DNA of 64,000 bases from Rheinheimera sp. SA_1 (GCF_001669775.1 NZ_LXWK01000011.1:806001-870000); one strand, 5' to 3'; counted from the first letter of the stretch, positions 18,003-28,251 are shown. The notes: generated by a model not told the origin, from the sequence alone. Translations and numbers: made by a program.

Positions 18003-18428
18003 TTATTTTTTTACCACTGGTAAATTTGCTTCAGCCCATTTACTCATGCCACCACGTAGCACTGCAACCTGACCAAAACCGGCACTGATCAACTGTTTTG
18101 CCGCACCTTGTGCTGACATTCCAGCCTGACAGACCACAATAATGGGTTTGTTTTTATCATTTTCAAGCTTTGACAATTCTTTGCTGAGTTGAGCCAGCGG
18201 AATGTTACGGGCCGAGGTGATATGGCCTTTTTTGAAATCATCAGCCGAGCGGATGTCCAACAGCACGGCATCTTCCCGATTGACCTTAATCGTCAGTTCG
18301 GTCGGCGACAGCATCTGGATTTTCGACAGCAACGACTGCACCCAACTTACCACCAATGCCAACAGGATACCGCCCCAAGCCAGGCTCAGTAATTGATGAT
18401 TACCGGCAAATTCGATGTATTGCTCCAT
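18003..18428 (-). CDS. yibN: Membrane-anchored rhodanese-like protein YibN
   Basis: This 141-residue protein has one N-terminal membrane helix (about 15-34) and a cytoplasmic rhodanese domain (about 40-138) with VLLDIRSADDF, HITSARNIPL and the active-site loop VVCQAGMSAQGAA carrying the cysteine. Sulfurtransferase activity is expected; the physiological acceptor is not settled. It heads the operon with grxC, secB and gpsA and is divergent from gpmI. Confidence 0.93.
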   Translation of the reverse strand: MEQYIEFAGNHQLLSLAWGGILLALVVSWVQSLLSKIQMLSPTELTIKVNREDAVLLDIRSADDFKKGHITSARNIPLAQLSKELSKLENDKNKPIIVVCQAGMSAQGAAKQLISAGFGQVAVLRGGMSKWAEANLPVVKK

Positions 18429-18657
18429 AGCTTTTTACTTCCGTCAAAATTCAATTGGCGCCGAGTATAACGGCTTTCAGGGGCAAAAACAGCCCTGCCT
18501 TTTCTGCCGGTTCCGGAATTTCACCGACTTTCGCAGACTTTTAGCTGAGATCACCTACCGGTTGCACATTTACTGACCAAGGTTGATTGGAGTCGCAGTT
18601 AAATTTGGGTAAGATGGACGTCCGAATGATGATCAAGCAACAAGATGCGGAGCAGTG
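18429..18657. other. yibN-gpmI divergent intergenic region
   Basis: These 229 bases should hold promoters for both operons. I could not identify convincing promoter boxes or a regulatory palindrome. Confidence 0.5.
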
Positions 18658-20202
18658 ATGACAAAGCCGGGCAAACCTTTAGTTCTTCTGATTTTAGACG
18701 GTTGGGGTTATCGCGAAGATCCGGCTGACAACGCAATTGTGCAAGCCAATACCCCAGTGATGGATCGGCTGTGGCAGCAGTGCCCGCACAGCCTGATTTC
18801 CGGCTCTGGCATGGATGTTGGTTTACCTGACGGCCAGATGGGCAACTCTGAAGTTGGTCATGTCAATTTAGGCTCAGGCCGGGTGGTCTATCAGGAATTT
18901 ACCCGCATCACCAAAGCGATTAAAGATGGCGACTTTTTCCAGAATCAAGCCCTGGTGAATGCGGTCAGAAGCGCAGTAGCACAAGGTAAAGCGGTGCATC
19001 TCATGGGGTTGTTATCACCGGGTGGTGTCCACAGCCACGAAGAACATTTAATCGCGATGATTGAGCTTGCTCATCGTGAAGGCGCTCGCCAGATATACCT
19101 GCATGCATTTTTAGACGGCCGCGACACCCCACCGCGCAGCGCCGAAGCTTCATTACAGTTAGTACAGGACAAATTTAATACCATCGGCACCGGCCAAATC
19201 GCCAGCATCATCGGTCGTTATTTTGCCATGGACCGCGATAAACGTTGGGATCGGGTGCAACAAGCCTATGAACTGATCGTTGACGGTAAAGGCTTATTTG
19301 AGCACGGGAATGCCATTGAAGCGCTGCATGCTGCCTATGCCCGTGATGAAAACGACGAGTTTGTGAAAGCCACGGCCATCACCAACGCCGCTGGCGACAG
19401 CATTAAAATTGCGGATGGCGACGCGCTGATTTTTATGAATTTCCGCGCCGACCGCGCCCGTCAGTTCAGCCGGACTTTTACCGACAGCGATTTCAGTGGT
19501 TTTGTTCGTGAGCGTCAGCCCAAGTTAAGTTCGTTCGTGCAACTGACTGAATATGCAGCCGATATTAAAGCGCCGGTGGCTTATCCACCCACGGCTTTAG
19601 ATAACGTGTTGGGCGAGTGGCTGGCGAAACATGGCAAAACGCAATTACGGATCTCTGAAACTGAAAAATACGCCCATGTCACTTTCTTTTTCAGTGGTGG
19701 CCGTGAAGATGTGTTTGCCGGTGAAGAGCGTATTCTGATCCCATCGCCATCGGTTGCGACCTACGATTTACAACCAGAAATGAATTCAACTTTACTGACT
19801 GATAAGCTGGTAGAAGCCATTCATAGCAACAAGTTTGACGTGATTATCTGCAACTATCCAAACGGCGATATGGTTGGTCATACCGGTATTTTATCGGCGG
19901 CGATTAAAGCCGTGGAAGCGGTGGACACCTGTATTGGCCGCGTGGTCGAAGCGCTCTCTGCAGTGGGTGGCGAATGTATCATTACCGCTGATCACGGCAA
20001 TGCCGAACAAATGGTCGATCACGAATCGGGTCAGGCCCACACCGCCCATACCAGTGGCCCGGTGCCATTGATTTATGTCGGCCGTAATGCGGTTGCGGTA
20101 AACGGCGGCATTTTAAGCGACGTCGCCCCGACCATGCTGCAACTGATGGGCATGCCGGTTCCGGCCGAAATGACCGGCAAATTGTTGTTTAAACTCCAGT
20201 GA
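18658..20202 (+). CDS. gpmI: 2,3-bisphosphoglycerate-independent phosphoglycerate mutase
   Basis: It interconverts 3- and 2-phosphoglycerate in glycolysis using two Mn ions. The 514-residue product has the N-terminal metal motif LILDGWGY, the catalytic serine in GNSEVGH, the substrate motif [14 protein letters not shown], and the C-terminal metal motifs [12 protein letters not shown] and ITADHGNAE. The ATG at 18658 lies five bases after GGAG; a GTG directly before it is an alternative. Its stop overlaps the envC start. Confidence 0.98.
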   Translation: MTKPGKPLVLLILDGWGYREDPADNAIVQANTPVMDRLWQQCPHSLISGSGMDVGLPDGQMGNSEVGHVNLGSGRVVYQEFTRITKAIKDGDFFQNQALVNAVRSAVAQGKAVHLMGLLSPGGVHSHEEHLIAMIELAHREGARQIYLHAFLDGRDTPPRSAEASLQLVQDKFNTIGTGQIASIIGRYFAMDRDKRWDRVQQAYELIVDGKGLFEHGNAIEALHAAYARDENDEFVKATAITNAAGDSIKIADGDALIFMNFRADRARQFSRTFTDSDFSGFVRERQPKLSSFVQLTEYAADIKAPVAYPPTALDNVLGEWLAKHGKTQLRISETEKYAHVTFFFSGGREDVFAGEERILIPSPSVATYDLQPEMNSTLLTDKLVEAIHSNKFDVIICNYPNGDMVGHTGILSAAIKAVEAVDTCIGRVVEALSAVGGECIITADHGNAEQMVDHESGQAHTAHTSGPVPLIYVGRNAVAVNGGILSDVAPTMLQLMGMPVPAEMTGKLLFKLQ

Positions 20203-21347
20203 TTTTTGCCAGCCGCACTATCAAATGCGCCATGCTGCTTGGGCTTTTGCTCGGCAGCCTGACCACAACTGTCCAGGCGCAACAAAGTACTGCCAGCGCC
20301 CGCAAAGAGCTGGCATCGTTGCAGCAGGAAATTAAGCAGACCGAACGGCAACGACGTGACCAACGGCAAAAACTGAAAAAAGCCGAAGCTCAGCTGAAAC
20401 TGGCTGATGCTGCGCTAGCGCAAGCTGCCGATGCCGTGGTGCAACAGCAAGCAAAAATTACCGAATTACAGACACAACAAAGCAAACTGGATACCGAAGC
20501 ACAGGCGCTGGAACAACAACGCCAGCAACAGCAATTATTGCTGGCAGCGCAAGTCAAAGCAGCCTATCAGGTGGGCGGTCACGACTACACCCAACTGCTG
20601 CTGAATCAACAGGATGCAGTGAAATTAGAACGAACCCTCACCTACTATCAGTACTTTAATAATGCCAGAATGCAACAACTGTTGGCACTGAAAGCCACTG
20701 TTGCTGAACTCGATGCACTCAAACAACAAACCGCCGCCAATCAGCTGGAACAACAACAACGCTTGGCGCAGCTGACCTCGCAGCAAGATGAATTAGCCAC
20801 AGCAAGGCAAAGTCAGCAACAATCGGTAAAAGAACTGCAAACATTACTGAGCGATCAGCAGCAACAACTAGCTTATCTGAAGACTAATGAAAAAAGCCTG
20901 CAAGACACACTCGCGAAATTAAAAGCTGCTGCCGCCAACCGCCGGCTGGTTAGCAACACCGGTAAAGCCGGCAATTTACCCTGGCCGGTACAAGGCGCTA
21001 TTTCACAACAATTCGGCGCTAAACATGGCGGTGGTATGACGGCCAGCGGTTTGATTATCCAGGCCAGCGCCGGTACCGCTGTCAAAGCGGTTGCCAATGG
21101 CCAGGTGATCTATGCCGACTGGCTGAAAGGTTATGGCTGGGTGACGGTCATCGATCATGGCAATGGTTTGATGAGTTTGTACGGCCACAATCAAACCTTG
21201 TTAAAAACCCCGGGCGAAACAGTCCGCACTGGTGATGCCGTGGCACTGGTTGGCCAAAGTGGTGGTCAGGATCAACCCGGACTCTATTTTGAGATCCGGC
21301 AAAAAGGCTCTGCGGTAAACCCGCTGCGCTGGTTAAGCCGACCATGA
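20199..21347 (+). CDS. envC: Murein-hydrolase activator EnvC
   Basis: This periplasmic protein of 382 residues activates the cell-division amidases and is itself controlled by FtsEX. It has a signal peptide (about 1-27, ending VQA-QQ), a long coiled coil (about 30-250) and a C-terminal LytM/M23 fold (about 262-378) ending [19 protein letters not shown]. The zinc ligands of active LytM enzymes are missing (SGLII where HxGxD is expected), as in E. coli EnvC, so it is a regulator rather than an enzyme. The GTG start overlaps the gpmI stop as GTGA. ftsX and ftsE are 4-5 kb away. Confidence 0.93.
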   Translation: MIFASRTIKCAMLLGLLLGSLTTTVQAQQSTASARKELASLQQEIKQTERQRRDQRQKLKKAEAQLKLADAALAQAADAVVQQQAKITELQTQQSKLDTEAQALEQQRQQQQLLLAAQVKAAYQVGGHDYTQLLLNQQDAVKLERTLTYYQYFNNARMQQLLALKATVAELDALKQQTAANQLEQQQRLAQLTSQQDELATARQSQQQSVKELQTLLSDQQQQLAYLKTNEKSLQDTLAKLKAAAANRRLVSNTGKAGNLPWPVQGAISQQFGAKHGGGMTASGLIIQASAGTAVKAVANGQVIYADWLKGYGWVTVIDHGNGLMSLYGHNQTLLKTPGETVRTGDAVALVGQSGGQDQPGLYFEIRQKGSAVNPLRWLSRP

Positions 21348-21452
21348 TCAGTGCTAACAGCCAGACTTAATAACCAGACATAGCAGCCTGGCAGAATAAT
21401 CAGGCATAATGTCAGCCATTCCCCGAGCCATTTTCTGGCTTATTCCGGCTTA

Positions 21453-22664
21453 GTGCAGCAATCAGGCAGCGAAGTAAATACCTTGTATATTCTAAGATTT
21501 TTGATGTTATTTGCTGGCTTTACCGCAGCAGTTGAAGCACAGACGTTACCGGCGAAAGTGGCAATTATTATCGATGATATTGGCTATCAAAAAGCTGATC
21601 CACTACTTATTCAACTGCCTTACGCGCTGACTTTCGCCGTGATGCCCTTTGCGCCACAAAGCCAGCAAATGGCTGAACTTGCTGCCCGTCAGCAAAAAGA
21701 AGTGATGCTGCATATGCCGATGGAAGCGGTGGCGCAAAACCATTTGCTGGGAAAAGGTGCATTGCGCCGTCAAATGTCCAAAACCCAGGTGCAGCAAGCG
21801 CTGCATCAGGCACTGGCGCAAGTACCTCAGGCTATTGGCGTTAACAATCATATGGGAAGTTTATATACCAGTTTGCCCCAGCAGATGGATTGGACCATGC
21901 AAGTGATGGCCGAACGGGGTTTGTACTTCATTGACAGCAAAACCACGGCTCGTAGCGCCGTATCGCGCGCCACTAGTGCACATCAGATTAAAAGCCGCAG
22001 TCGCGATATTTTCCTCGATAACGATAAATCACATGCCGCGCTGGATAAACAATTTAACCAACTGATTAAACTGGCGAAACAACAAGGCAGTGCTGTTGCC
22101 ATCGGCCATCCTTATCCGGAAACTTACCGCTACTTAAAGCGCAATCTGGCGCGGTTGGCCGCATCGGGTGTTGAGCTGGTGCCAGCATCACAATTGTTAG
22201 ATTTACCACAAGTGGCGCTGGCTGCTGCACCGGCAACCTCAACACAAGTGGGATCTATTGCTAAATCAAATTCAAGCCGCGCCGCCAACGAAACCGACTG
22301 GACTGAGAAAGCCCGCAGCGACGGTAAAAAAGTGCTGAAGTTGTCGCCGCAACCGGACAAAACCACTCAGACGGGTGAAGCCGGATCCGGCTCGGTGAGT
22401 CTGGTGCATAACACCTCTGCACAACCTGCGACAACAAACACAATCACAATCACAGCCGCCAATCCAAACCCGGGGACAGAGCTGGCAGCGGCAGCAGTGG
22501 CTGAACCTTTACAATGGCATCCGCCTTACCGCGCGGATTTACCCGGTTTTGTCATCCCGGCCGTGGTGATGGCAGCTGACTGGCAACTGTGGTTTGAAGA
22601 TCTGCGGGCTGTCGCTCCAAGCAACGTTCCGGCAGCCACGACACCTTTGCTATTAATGCGCTAA
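21453..22664 (+). CDS. yibQ: Divergent polysaccharide deacetylase YibQ with C-terminal extension
   Basis: This secreted protein of up to 403 residues belongs to the DUF610/YibQ family of divergent polysaccharide deacetylases. It has a signal peptide (ending AAVEA-QT), VAIIIDDIGYQ, LTFAVMPFAP, the MLHMPMEA motif, GVNNHMGS and AIGHPYPET. The deacetylase fold ends near residue 250. A low-complexity Ser/Thr/Ala-rich tail of about 150 residues, unlike E. coli YibQ, follows and ends in a conserved-looking short segment. The start is uncertain: GTG at 21453, or TTG at 21483 directly before the hydrophobic segment. It follows envC by about 100 bases. Confidence 0.88.
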   Translation: MQQSGSEVNTLYILRFLMLFAGFTAAVEAQTLPAKVAIIIDDIGYQKADPLLIQLPYALTFAVMPFAPQSQQMAELAARQQKEVMLHMPMEAVAQNHLLGKGALRRQMSKTQVQQALHQALAQVPQAIGVNNHMGSLYTSLPQQMDWTMQVMAERGLYFIDSKTTARSAVSRATSAHQIKSRSRDIFLDNDKSHAALDKQFNQLIKLAKQQGSAVAIGHPYPETYRYLKRNLARLAASGVELVPASQLLDLPQVALAAAPATSTQVGSIAKSNSSRAANETDWTEKARSDGKKVLKLSPQPDKTTQTGEAGSGSVSLVHNTSAQPATTNTITITAANPNPGTELAAAAVAEPLQWHPPYRADLPGFVIPAVVMAADWQLWFEDLRAVAPSNVPAATTPLLLMR

Positions 22665-22760
22665 GTGAAGGACTGTAAAACTGCTGATTGGTACAGGCCA
22701 GCGTTGCTACTGAAAAAAATGCTTCAACTTAAATGTCGACAGTCCAGGTAAAAAAGGCAC

Positions 22761-22787
22761 AAAAAAGGCAGCTTACGCTGCCTTTTT
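22761..22787. terminator. Bidirectional terminator between yibQ and rpoH
   Basis: A GGCAGC/GCTGCC stem with TTAC loop is flanked by A6 and T5, so it can terminate both converging units. Confidence 0.9.
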
Positions 22788-22811
22788 CTTATGGAATGAA
22801 TTACTTAGCTG

Positions 22812-23666
22812 TTAAGCATCAACCATCGCTGCATGCAGCTTTTTCATGGCATTTTTTTCCAGCTGACGCACCCGCTCTGCTGACACTGAATAACGGTCGG
22901 CCAATTCCTGCAAGGTCAGTTTCTGATGATCTAACCAACGGGCACGAATAATATCCTGACTCCGTTCATCCAAAGTCCGCACCGCAGCTTGTAGCCGGTC
23001 TACGGCAGCGCCTTCAGATTGGTCTTCTTCAAAATTGCTGGCTAAGTCGGATGATTTATCCTGCAGATAAAATACCGGTGCATGGATAGCGCCTTCATCA
23101 TCATCATCTTGCGCGTCAAATGGCATATCGTGATTGCTCATCCGCGATTCCATTTCCCGCACTTCGTATTCCGGAACCCCTAAAGATTCAGCAACGTTTT
23201 TCACTTCTTCCTGGCTGAACCAGCCTAAGTTTTTCTTGGCTTTACGCAGATTAAAGAACAATTTACGTTGCGCCTTGGTGGTCGCCACTTTCACAATGCG
23301 CCAGTTTTTCAGGACAAATTCATGAATTTCAGCTTTGATCCAGTGCACAGCAAACGACACCAAACGGACACCGACTGTCGGGTCAAAACGTTTGACCGCT
23401 TTCATCAGGCCGATATTGCCTTCCTGCACTAAATCGCCAATCGGTAAACCGTAACCGGAATAACTGCGGGCGATATGCACCACAAACCGTAAATGCGACA
23501 TGATTAATTGACGGGCAGCTTCCAGGTCACCATGTTGTTGTAACCGCTCAGCTAAAGCGCGTTCTTCGTCAGCAGACAACATCTGAATAGTACTCACCGC
23601 ATGGGTATAAGCCTCGAGGCTTCCGCTGGCGGCGACAGACATGGTCATAAGGGATGCTTTAGTCAT
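22812..23666 (-). CDS. rpoH: Heat-shock sigma factor RpoH (sigma-32)
   Basis: It directs RNA polymerase to heat-shock promoters. The 284-residue product has region 2 ([35 protein letters not shown]), the RpoH-specific box [12 protein letters not shown], and region 4.2 ([21 protein letters not shown]). The ATG at 23666 follows AGGAG. The leader carries a perfect CIRCE element 35 bases upstream of the start, an unusual feature for this gene. ftsX-ftsE-ftsY is nearby on the same strand but separated by the EAL-HDOD gene on the other strand; in E. coli rpoH directly follows ftsX. Confidence 0.98.
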   Translation of the reverse strand: MTKASLMTMSVAASGSLEAYTHAVSTIQMLSADEERALAERLQQHGDLEAARQLIMSHLRFVVHIARSYSGYGLPIGDLVQEGNIGLMKAVKRFDPTVGVRLVSFAVHWIKAEIHEFVLKNWRIVKVATTKAQRKLFFNLRKAKKNLGWFSQEEVKNVAESLGVPEYEVREMESRMSNHDMPFDAQDDDDEGAIHAPVFYLQDKSSDLASNFEEDQSEGAAVDRLQAAVRTLDERSQDIIRARWLDHQKLTLQELADRYSVSAERVRQLEKNAMKKLHAAMVDA

Positions 23667-23701
23667 TTACATAGCTCCTGCTTTTCTCAACTGGAATCAT
23701 C

Positions 23702-23728
23702 TTAGCACTCTTCGACTGAGAGTGCTAA
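23702..23728. promoter_or_regulatory. Perfect CIRCE element (HrcA operator) in the rpoH leader
   Basis: TTAGCACTC-N9-GAGTGCTAA matches the CIRCE consensus at all 18 positions with the canonical nine-base spacer. HrcA repressor binds such sites in front of groESL and dnaK in many bacteria. Here it lies 35 bases upstream of the rpoH ATG and about 30 bases downstream of a plausible -10 box, so bound repressor would block rpoH transcription. hrcA is not in the window. Confidence 0.9.
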
Positions 23729-23758
23729 CCAAAGTTCCGCTGCTTTTAAGACCCTAAT

Positions 23759-23788
23759 CTTATAAACAGATTTTTTTCAGAATATCAA
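23759..23788 (-). promoter_or_regulatory. Probable sigma-70 promoter of rpoH
   Basis: On the minus strand TTGATA (23783-23788) and TATAAG (23759-23764) are separated by 18 bases. Transcription would begin around 23750 and read through the CIRCE element into rpoH. Confidence 0.6.
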
Positions 23789-23919
23789 AGCATATAGTGG
23801 AAGCGCTTTTTTACGATATGCTCAAAGAAGAATAACAACAGCTGCAATGTGGTAATTGTCCCCAAAGTCGCTATATCGCTGCGTTCCAGCCCTTTCCGAT
23901 CTGTACCAGGAGTAGTCAT

Positions 23920-25143
23920 ATGTATTGTTACATGGCTAGGCAACCGATCCTTGATGCCGAAAAAAACCTTTACGGGTACGAACTGTTGTTTCGGGACGGT
24001 GTAGCCAACTGTTTTCCGAACATTAACGCCGACGAGGCAACCTCAAAGCTCATTACTGAACATCATTTATTAATGGGAGTAGAAAAAATTACCGGCAGCC
24101 GCAAGGCTTTTATTAATTTCTCAGCAGATACCTTAATTCACCATTTCCCCACTTCGATTGATCCAAAAAGCATGGTGATAGAAATTCTGGAAACCGTGCC
24201 AATCAGCCGCGAGTTATTAACGGCCTGTCGCGAGTTACACCGGATGGGTTATCAGTTGGCGCTGGATGATCACGATTTTGAACCGAAGTGGGATATCTTC
24301 CTGCCGTATGTCAGCATCATCAAAGTTGATGTGCAGCAATTTAATATGCTGCAAATCAGCAAATACATTTCCCGCATCAAGCACCACCCGGTCACTTTGT
24401 TGGCCGAAAAAGTAGAAACCGCCGCTGAATATCAAAAACTGAAACAACTCGGATTTAGTTTATTTCAGGGTTACTTTTTTGCGCGGCCGGAAATGCTAAA
24501 ACACAAAAAAATCGCCAGTAGTAAGCTTAACCTGCTTCTACTGATTGCCGAATCGAGCAAAGTGGAACTGGATTTTGACCAGCTGTCCGCCATTGTCGAA
24601 CGTGATTTAGGTTTGTCTTATAAGTTACTGCGATTTGTGAACAGCTCCAGCTTTGCTCGCGAAAAGCCGATTGGCTCGTTAAAACACGCCATGGTGTATA
24701 TGGGCGAAGCCGAGCTGAAAAAGTTTATTGCCTTGCTGGCACTGGCAAACCTGAGTGAAGACAACGGCAGCGAATTACTGAATATGTCGATGGTGCGGGC
24801 GCGGTTCTGCGATTTAATGGCACAAATGAACCATGACCCAGAAAATCCGCCTTCGGCATTTTTAACCGGCTTATTTTCATTAGTGGATGCGTTGCTGGAA
24901 CAACCGCTGGCCGATTTGCTGGAAGACTTACCAATATTACCGGAAATTAAAACGGCATTGGTCGCGCATCAGGGCAAGCTGGGGCAATATCTGGAACTTG
25001 CCAAAGCCTTTGAACAAGCCGACTGGGAATTACAACAACAACTGAGTCAGAAATTGTTTGGCAAAACGATTGATTTAAGCCCGCATTATATACAGGCGGT
25101 CGATTGGGCGCATGGGTTGTTATTGACGGCTCGCAGCGAATAA
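23920..25143 (+). CDS. EAL-HDOD signalling protein (YuxH/CdgJ type)
   Basis: This 407-residue cytoplasmic protein starts with the family signature MARQPILDAEKNLYGYELLFRDG. It has an EAL-fold domain (about 1-205: YELLFR, LALDDHDF, FQGYFFARP) and a HDOD domain (about 210-400: DLGLSYKLLRFVNSSSF, PIGSLKHAMVYMGEAELKKF). Family members regulate motility and biofilm in Vibrio and relatives. Activity on cyclic di-GMP varies; ELL and DD are present here, but other catalytic residues cannot be judged by eye. The ATG follows AGGAG. It is divergent from rpoH. Confidence 0.88.
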   Translation: MYCYMARQPILDAEKNLYGYELLFRDGVANCFPNINADEATSKLITEHHLLMGVEKITGSRKAFINFSADTLIHHFPTSIDPKSMVIEILETVPISRELLTACRELHRMGYQLALDDHDFEPKWDIFLPYVSIIKVDVQQFNMLQISKYISRIKHHPVTLLAEKVETAAEYQKLKQLGFSLFQGYFFARPEMLKHKKIASSKLNLLLLIAESSKVELDFDQLSAIVERDLGLSYKLLRFVNSSSFAREKPIGSLKHAMVYMGEAELKKFIALLALANLSEDNGSELLNMSMVRARFCDLMAQMNHDPENPPSAFLTGLFSLVDALLEQPLADLLEDLPILPEIKTALVAHQGKLGQYLELAKAFEQADWELQQQLSQKLFGKTIDLSPHYIQAVDWAHGLLLTARSE

Positions 25144-25176
25144 CCATGGATGTCTTGAAAACAAGCACATGTCTTG

Positions 25177-25212
25177 AAAAAAAGCAGTGCTGAATATTCA
25201 ACACTGTTTTTT
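25177..25212. terminator. Bidirectional terminator between EAL-HDOD gene and ftsX
   Basis: A CAGTG...CACTG stem with the internal palindrome TGAATATTCA is flanked by A7 and T6. It lies between two converging genes. Confidence 0.85.
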
Positions 25213-25250
25213 CGAGTTTGCTTAAGCGCCGTTTTTCAATAAACCTGCGT

Positions 25251-26222
25251 TTAAGGCTCAATCGCTTTAATATGGCTGCGCACCGCAATATAAGAACCAA
25301 TCAGGCCGAGCGACACCGCAATCAGCATCAACCAGCCAAATTCCTGCATGCTTAACGAATTCAATACAAAGTCACTTTGGTACAGCTGAGTCACAGTAGC
25401 GATGGCCGAGCGCAACCACCACAACATCACTTCCACCACCACAAAGGCTAGAAAACCGCCAAACACCCCCAGCCAGATACCGGTGTATAAAAATGGTCGC
25501 TGAATAAAAGCATCGGTCGCGCCAACCAGTTTCATCACTTCAATTTCAGCTTTTTTATCCATAATCGAGAGCCGGATGGTGTTACCAATCACCAACAGCG
25601 CCGCGCTCAGTAATAAAATTGCAATAGTATAAACCGCTTGCTGTAATAAGTTCATTAGTGCGGCCAGCCGTTCCAGCCAGCTGATATCAAGTTTCGCCAG
25701 TTCAACATGCCGCTCTTTTTGCAGCTTTTGCATCAGCGCTTCGGCGGCTGCCGGCTGATTAATTTTCGGCGTCACCAGCAACACGTCCGGTAATGGATTT
25801 TGATCCAGGAACGCTAAGGCTTCACCAAAGCCGGACTGTTGTTTAAACTCAGTCATCGCCGCCGCTTTATCAATCAGCCGTACTTTAGCAACTTGCGGAT
25901 CGCCTTGCAGCAAGGTGACTAAGGTGGCAATTTCGGTCGGTGTGGTTTCATTTTGTAAAAACAAACTGATTTCAAACGACTGATCATAACTGCGGCTGAC
26001 CTGCTGGATGTTTTTGACCAATAAATGCAGGGTCGTTGGCAAGGTCATACTAACGCCCAATACGGCGACAGTGATCAGTGTCCACAGCGGGCTGCGCCAC
26101 AATTCGCCGAGACTGGTAATAGCCTGACGCAAGTGAGTAAAAATTCCGCGCAGCAATTTTTGCAGAATATTCGGCTGCGTTGCAGTGGCGCCGACGGCAC
26201 GTCCTGAGAATAAAATACTCAT
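25251..26222 (-). CDS. ftsX: Cell-division protein FtsX
   Basis: This 323-residue inner-membrane subunit of the FtsEX complex couples ATP hydrolysis by FtsE to activation of periplasmic EnvC. It has a cytoplasmic N-terminus, a first helix at about 49-68, a periplasmic domain at about 70-190 and three further helices, with the family segment LVIGNTIRLSIMDKKAEIEVMKLVGAT. The start overlaps the ftsE stop by four bases. It is the last gene of ftsY-ftsE-ftsX. Confidence 0.97.
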   Translation of the reverse strand: MSILFSGRAVGATATQPNILQKLLRGIFTHLRQAITSLGELWRSPLWTLITVAVLGVSMTLPTTLHLLVKNIQQVSRSYDQSFEISLFLQNETTPTEIATLVTLLQGDPQVAKVRLIDKAAAMTEFKQQSGFGEALAFLDQNPLPDVLLVTPKINQPAAAEALMQKLQKERHVELAKLDISWLERLAALMNLLQQAVYTIAILLLSAALLVIGNTIRLSIMDKKAEIEVMKLVGATDAFIQRPFLYTGIWLGVFGGFLAFVVVEVMLWWLRSAIATVTQLYQSDFVLNSLSMQEFGWLMLIAVSLGLIGSYIAVRSHIKAIEP

Positions 26223-26902
26223 TCGTTATCCTCGTGATGCAACAAGCCATCGTTAATCATTTTGCCACCTTTAAGCGTCATGGTGCGATAGCGCATCCGG
26301 GCAATCAGACCTAAATCGTGACTGGCCACCAGCACTGACACGCCAGCCTGATTAAACGCTTCAAACACCCGCATAATGTCTTTGGATAAATCCGGGTCCA
26401 GGTTACCGGTGGGTTCATCGGCCAACAACAACGGCGGCTTGTTGACCACAGCACGGGCAATACCAACCCGCTGCGCTTCACCACCGGATAAAGTGGCAGG
26501 CAAACAACGGGCTTTATCCAGCAAACCGACCTGATCCAGCGCAGCATGCACTCGTTTCGCCATATCGCGGCCGGTGAAACCTTCAATCACCAACGGCAGC
26601 GCCACGTTATCGAACACGCTGTGATTCATCAGCAAGCGGTGATCCTGAAAAATCATCCCGACATCACGGCGCACATAAGGAATTTGCCGCGGTTTGATCC
26701 CAGTTAAATCCACACCATTAATAAAAACCCGGCCAGCCGATGGCCGTTCAATCAGGCTGATCAGTTTGAGCAGAGTACTTTTACCGGCGCCGGAATGGCC
26801 GGTCAAAAATGCCATTTCACCTTTGGCCAGTTCAAAACTGACCCGATCTAACGCGACAAAACCACCGGAGTAACCTTTGCTGACCTGCTCAAAACGCAGC
26901 AT
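26219..26902 (-). CDS. ftsE: Cell-division ATP-binding protein FtsE
   Basis: This 227-residue ABC ATPase partners FtsX at the division site. It shows Walker A GHSGAGKST, the Q loop in GMIFQDHRLL, the signature LSGGEAQRVGIARA and Walker B LLLADEPTGNLD. It begins two bases after ftsY and overlaps ftsX. Confidence 0.98.
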   Translation of the reverse strand: MLRFEQVSKGYSGGFVALDRVSFELAKGEMAFLTGHSGAGKSTLLKLISLIERPSAGRVFINGVDLTGIKPRQIPYVRRDVGMIFQDHRLLMNHSVFDNVALPLVIEGFTGRDMAKRVHAALDQVGLLDKARCLPATLSGGEAQRVGIARAVVNKPPLLLADEPTGNLDPDLSKDIMRVFEAFNQAGVSVLVASHDLGLIARMRYRTMTLKGGKMINDGLLHHEDNE

Positions 26903-26904
26903 GC

Positions 26905-28170
26905 TCAGAATTCCTTATTAAATAATGCCCGAATAAAGTCTTTGCTGTTAAAAACCCGCAAGTCATCAATGCTTTCACCCACACCAATATAACGAATGGG
27001 TAATTTAAACTGATCGGCAATGGCAAAAATCACCCCGCCTTTGGCAGTTCCGTCGAGCTTGGTTAATGAAATGCCTGTCAGTTCAACAGCTTCATGAAAC
27101 AACTTTGCCTGACTGATCGCATTTTGACCAGTACCGGCGTCTAAAGTCAGCATTACTTCATGTGGCGCGGCACCATCAATTTTTTTCATCACCCGGACGA
27201 TTTTTTTCAGCTCTTCCATCAGGTGCGCTTTGTTTTGCAGGCGACCGGCAGTGTCGGCAATCAATACATCAATTTTACGGGCTTTGGCGGCCTGATAAGC
27301 ATCAAAAATCACCGAAGCGCTATCGGCGCCGCTATGCTGGGCAATCACCGGAATTTGGTTGCGGTCGCCCCACACCTGCAGTTGTTCAACGGCGGCAGCG
27401 CGGAAAGTATCACCGGCAGCCAGCATCACTGATTTGCCCTGCAGTTTAAATTGCTGCGCCATCTTGCCAATGGTGGTGGTTTTACCGACACCGTTCACAC
27501 CAACCATCAGAATAACAAAGGGGCCATCGCCATTGCTGGTATCCAGTGGCTTTTCTACATCATCCAGCAAGCTAGCCATTTCCTGCTGCAATTTTTCGTA
27601 CAGGCTGTCGGCATCTTTTAGTTGGCGGCGGTCAGCATGTTGCACCAGTTGTTTAATCAATTTTTGGCTGGTATCCACGCCAACATCGGCCATCAACAGC
27701 TGGGTTTCCAGCTCTTCATATAAATCGTCGTCGATTTTTTTGCCGAGGAATAAACTCGCCAGGCCGTTGCCAAGGTTCTGGCTGGTTTTGCTCAGGCCTT
27801 GTTTTAACCTTGCAAAAAAGCCTGGTTTTTTGTCAGCGACAACTTCGACTGGCAGGGTTAGTGCGGGTTCGATGATTGGTGCCCGAACCGGTTCTGGAGT
27901 AAGTTCCGGCGTTGGTTCTGGAATAATTTCGTGAGCAAGCTCGGCTATAGGCTCTGGAATGTCGGCAATTGGTTCCGGGATCTCAGCTTCGACCGGCGTT
28001 GCAACCGAAACTGTTACCGGAACTTCGACGCTGGCAACTTCAGGGCTGCCAACTTCTGAGGTGATAGTTTCGGCCGCAGGCTCTGGTATTACAACCGGGG
28101 TAGGAATTGGATCAGCTTCAGACTTTTTACCAAAGCCAAGCCAGGAAAACAGTTTATTAGGTTTTGTCAT
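26905..28170 (-). CDS. ftsY: Signal-recognition-particle receptor FtsY
   Basis: This membrane-associated SRP GTPase receives ribosome-nascent-chain complexes for co-translational insertion. The 421-residue product has an acidic Pro/Glu-rich N-terminal A domain (about 15-120, with repeated PEP units), then the N domain and the G domain: G1 GVNGVGKTT, AAGDTFRAAAVEQL, DTAGR and TKLDGTAKGG. It heads the ftsYEX operon and is divergent from rsmD. Confidence 0.98.
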   Translation of the reverse strand: MTKPNKLFSWLGFGKKSEADPIPTPVVIPEPAAETITSEVGSPEVASVEVPVTVSVATPVEAEIPEPIADIPEPIAELAHEIIPEPTPELTPEPVRAPIIEPALTLPVEVVADKKPGFFARLKQGLSKTSQNLGNGLASLFLGKKIDDDLYEELETQLLMADVGVDTSQKLIKQLVQHADRRQLKDADSLYEKLQQEMASLLDDVEKPLDTSNGDGPFVILMVGVNGVGKTTTIGKMAQQFKLQGKSVMLAAGDTFRAAAVEQLQVWGDRNQIPVIAQHSGADSASVIFDAYQAAKARKIDVLIADTAGRLQNKAHLMEELKKIVRVMKKIDGAAPHEVMLTLDAGTGQNAISQAKLFHEAVELTGISLTKLDGTAKGGVIFAIADQFKLPIRYIGVGESIDDLRVFNSKDFIRALFNKEF

Positions 28171-28251
28171 AGGGTCCGCTGTTAGAAAATCGAAACTCAG
28201 GTAAAATCGCCCTTTATACTACCACCTTTATTATTCAGGCATAAACTCCCG

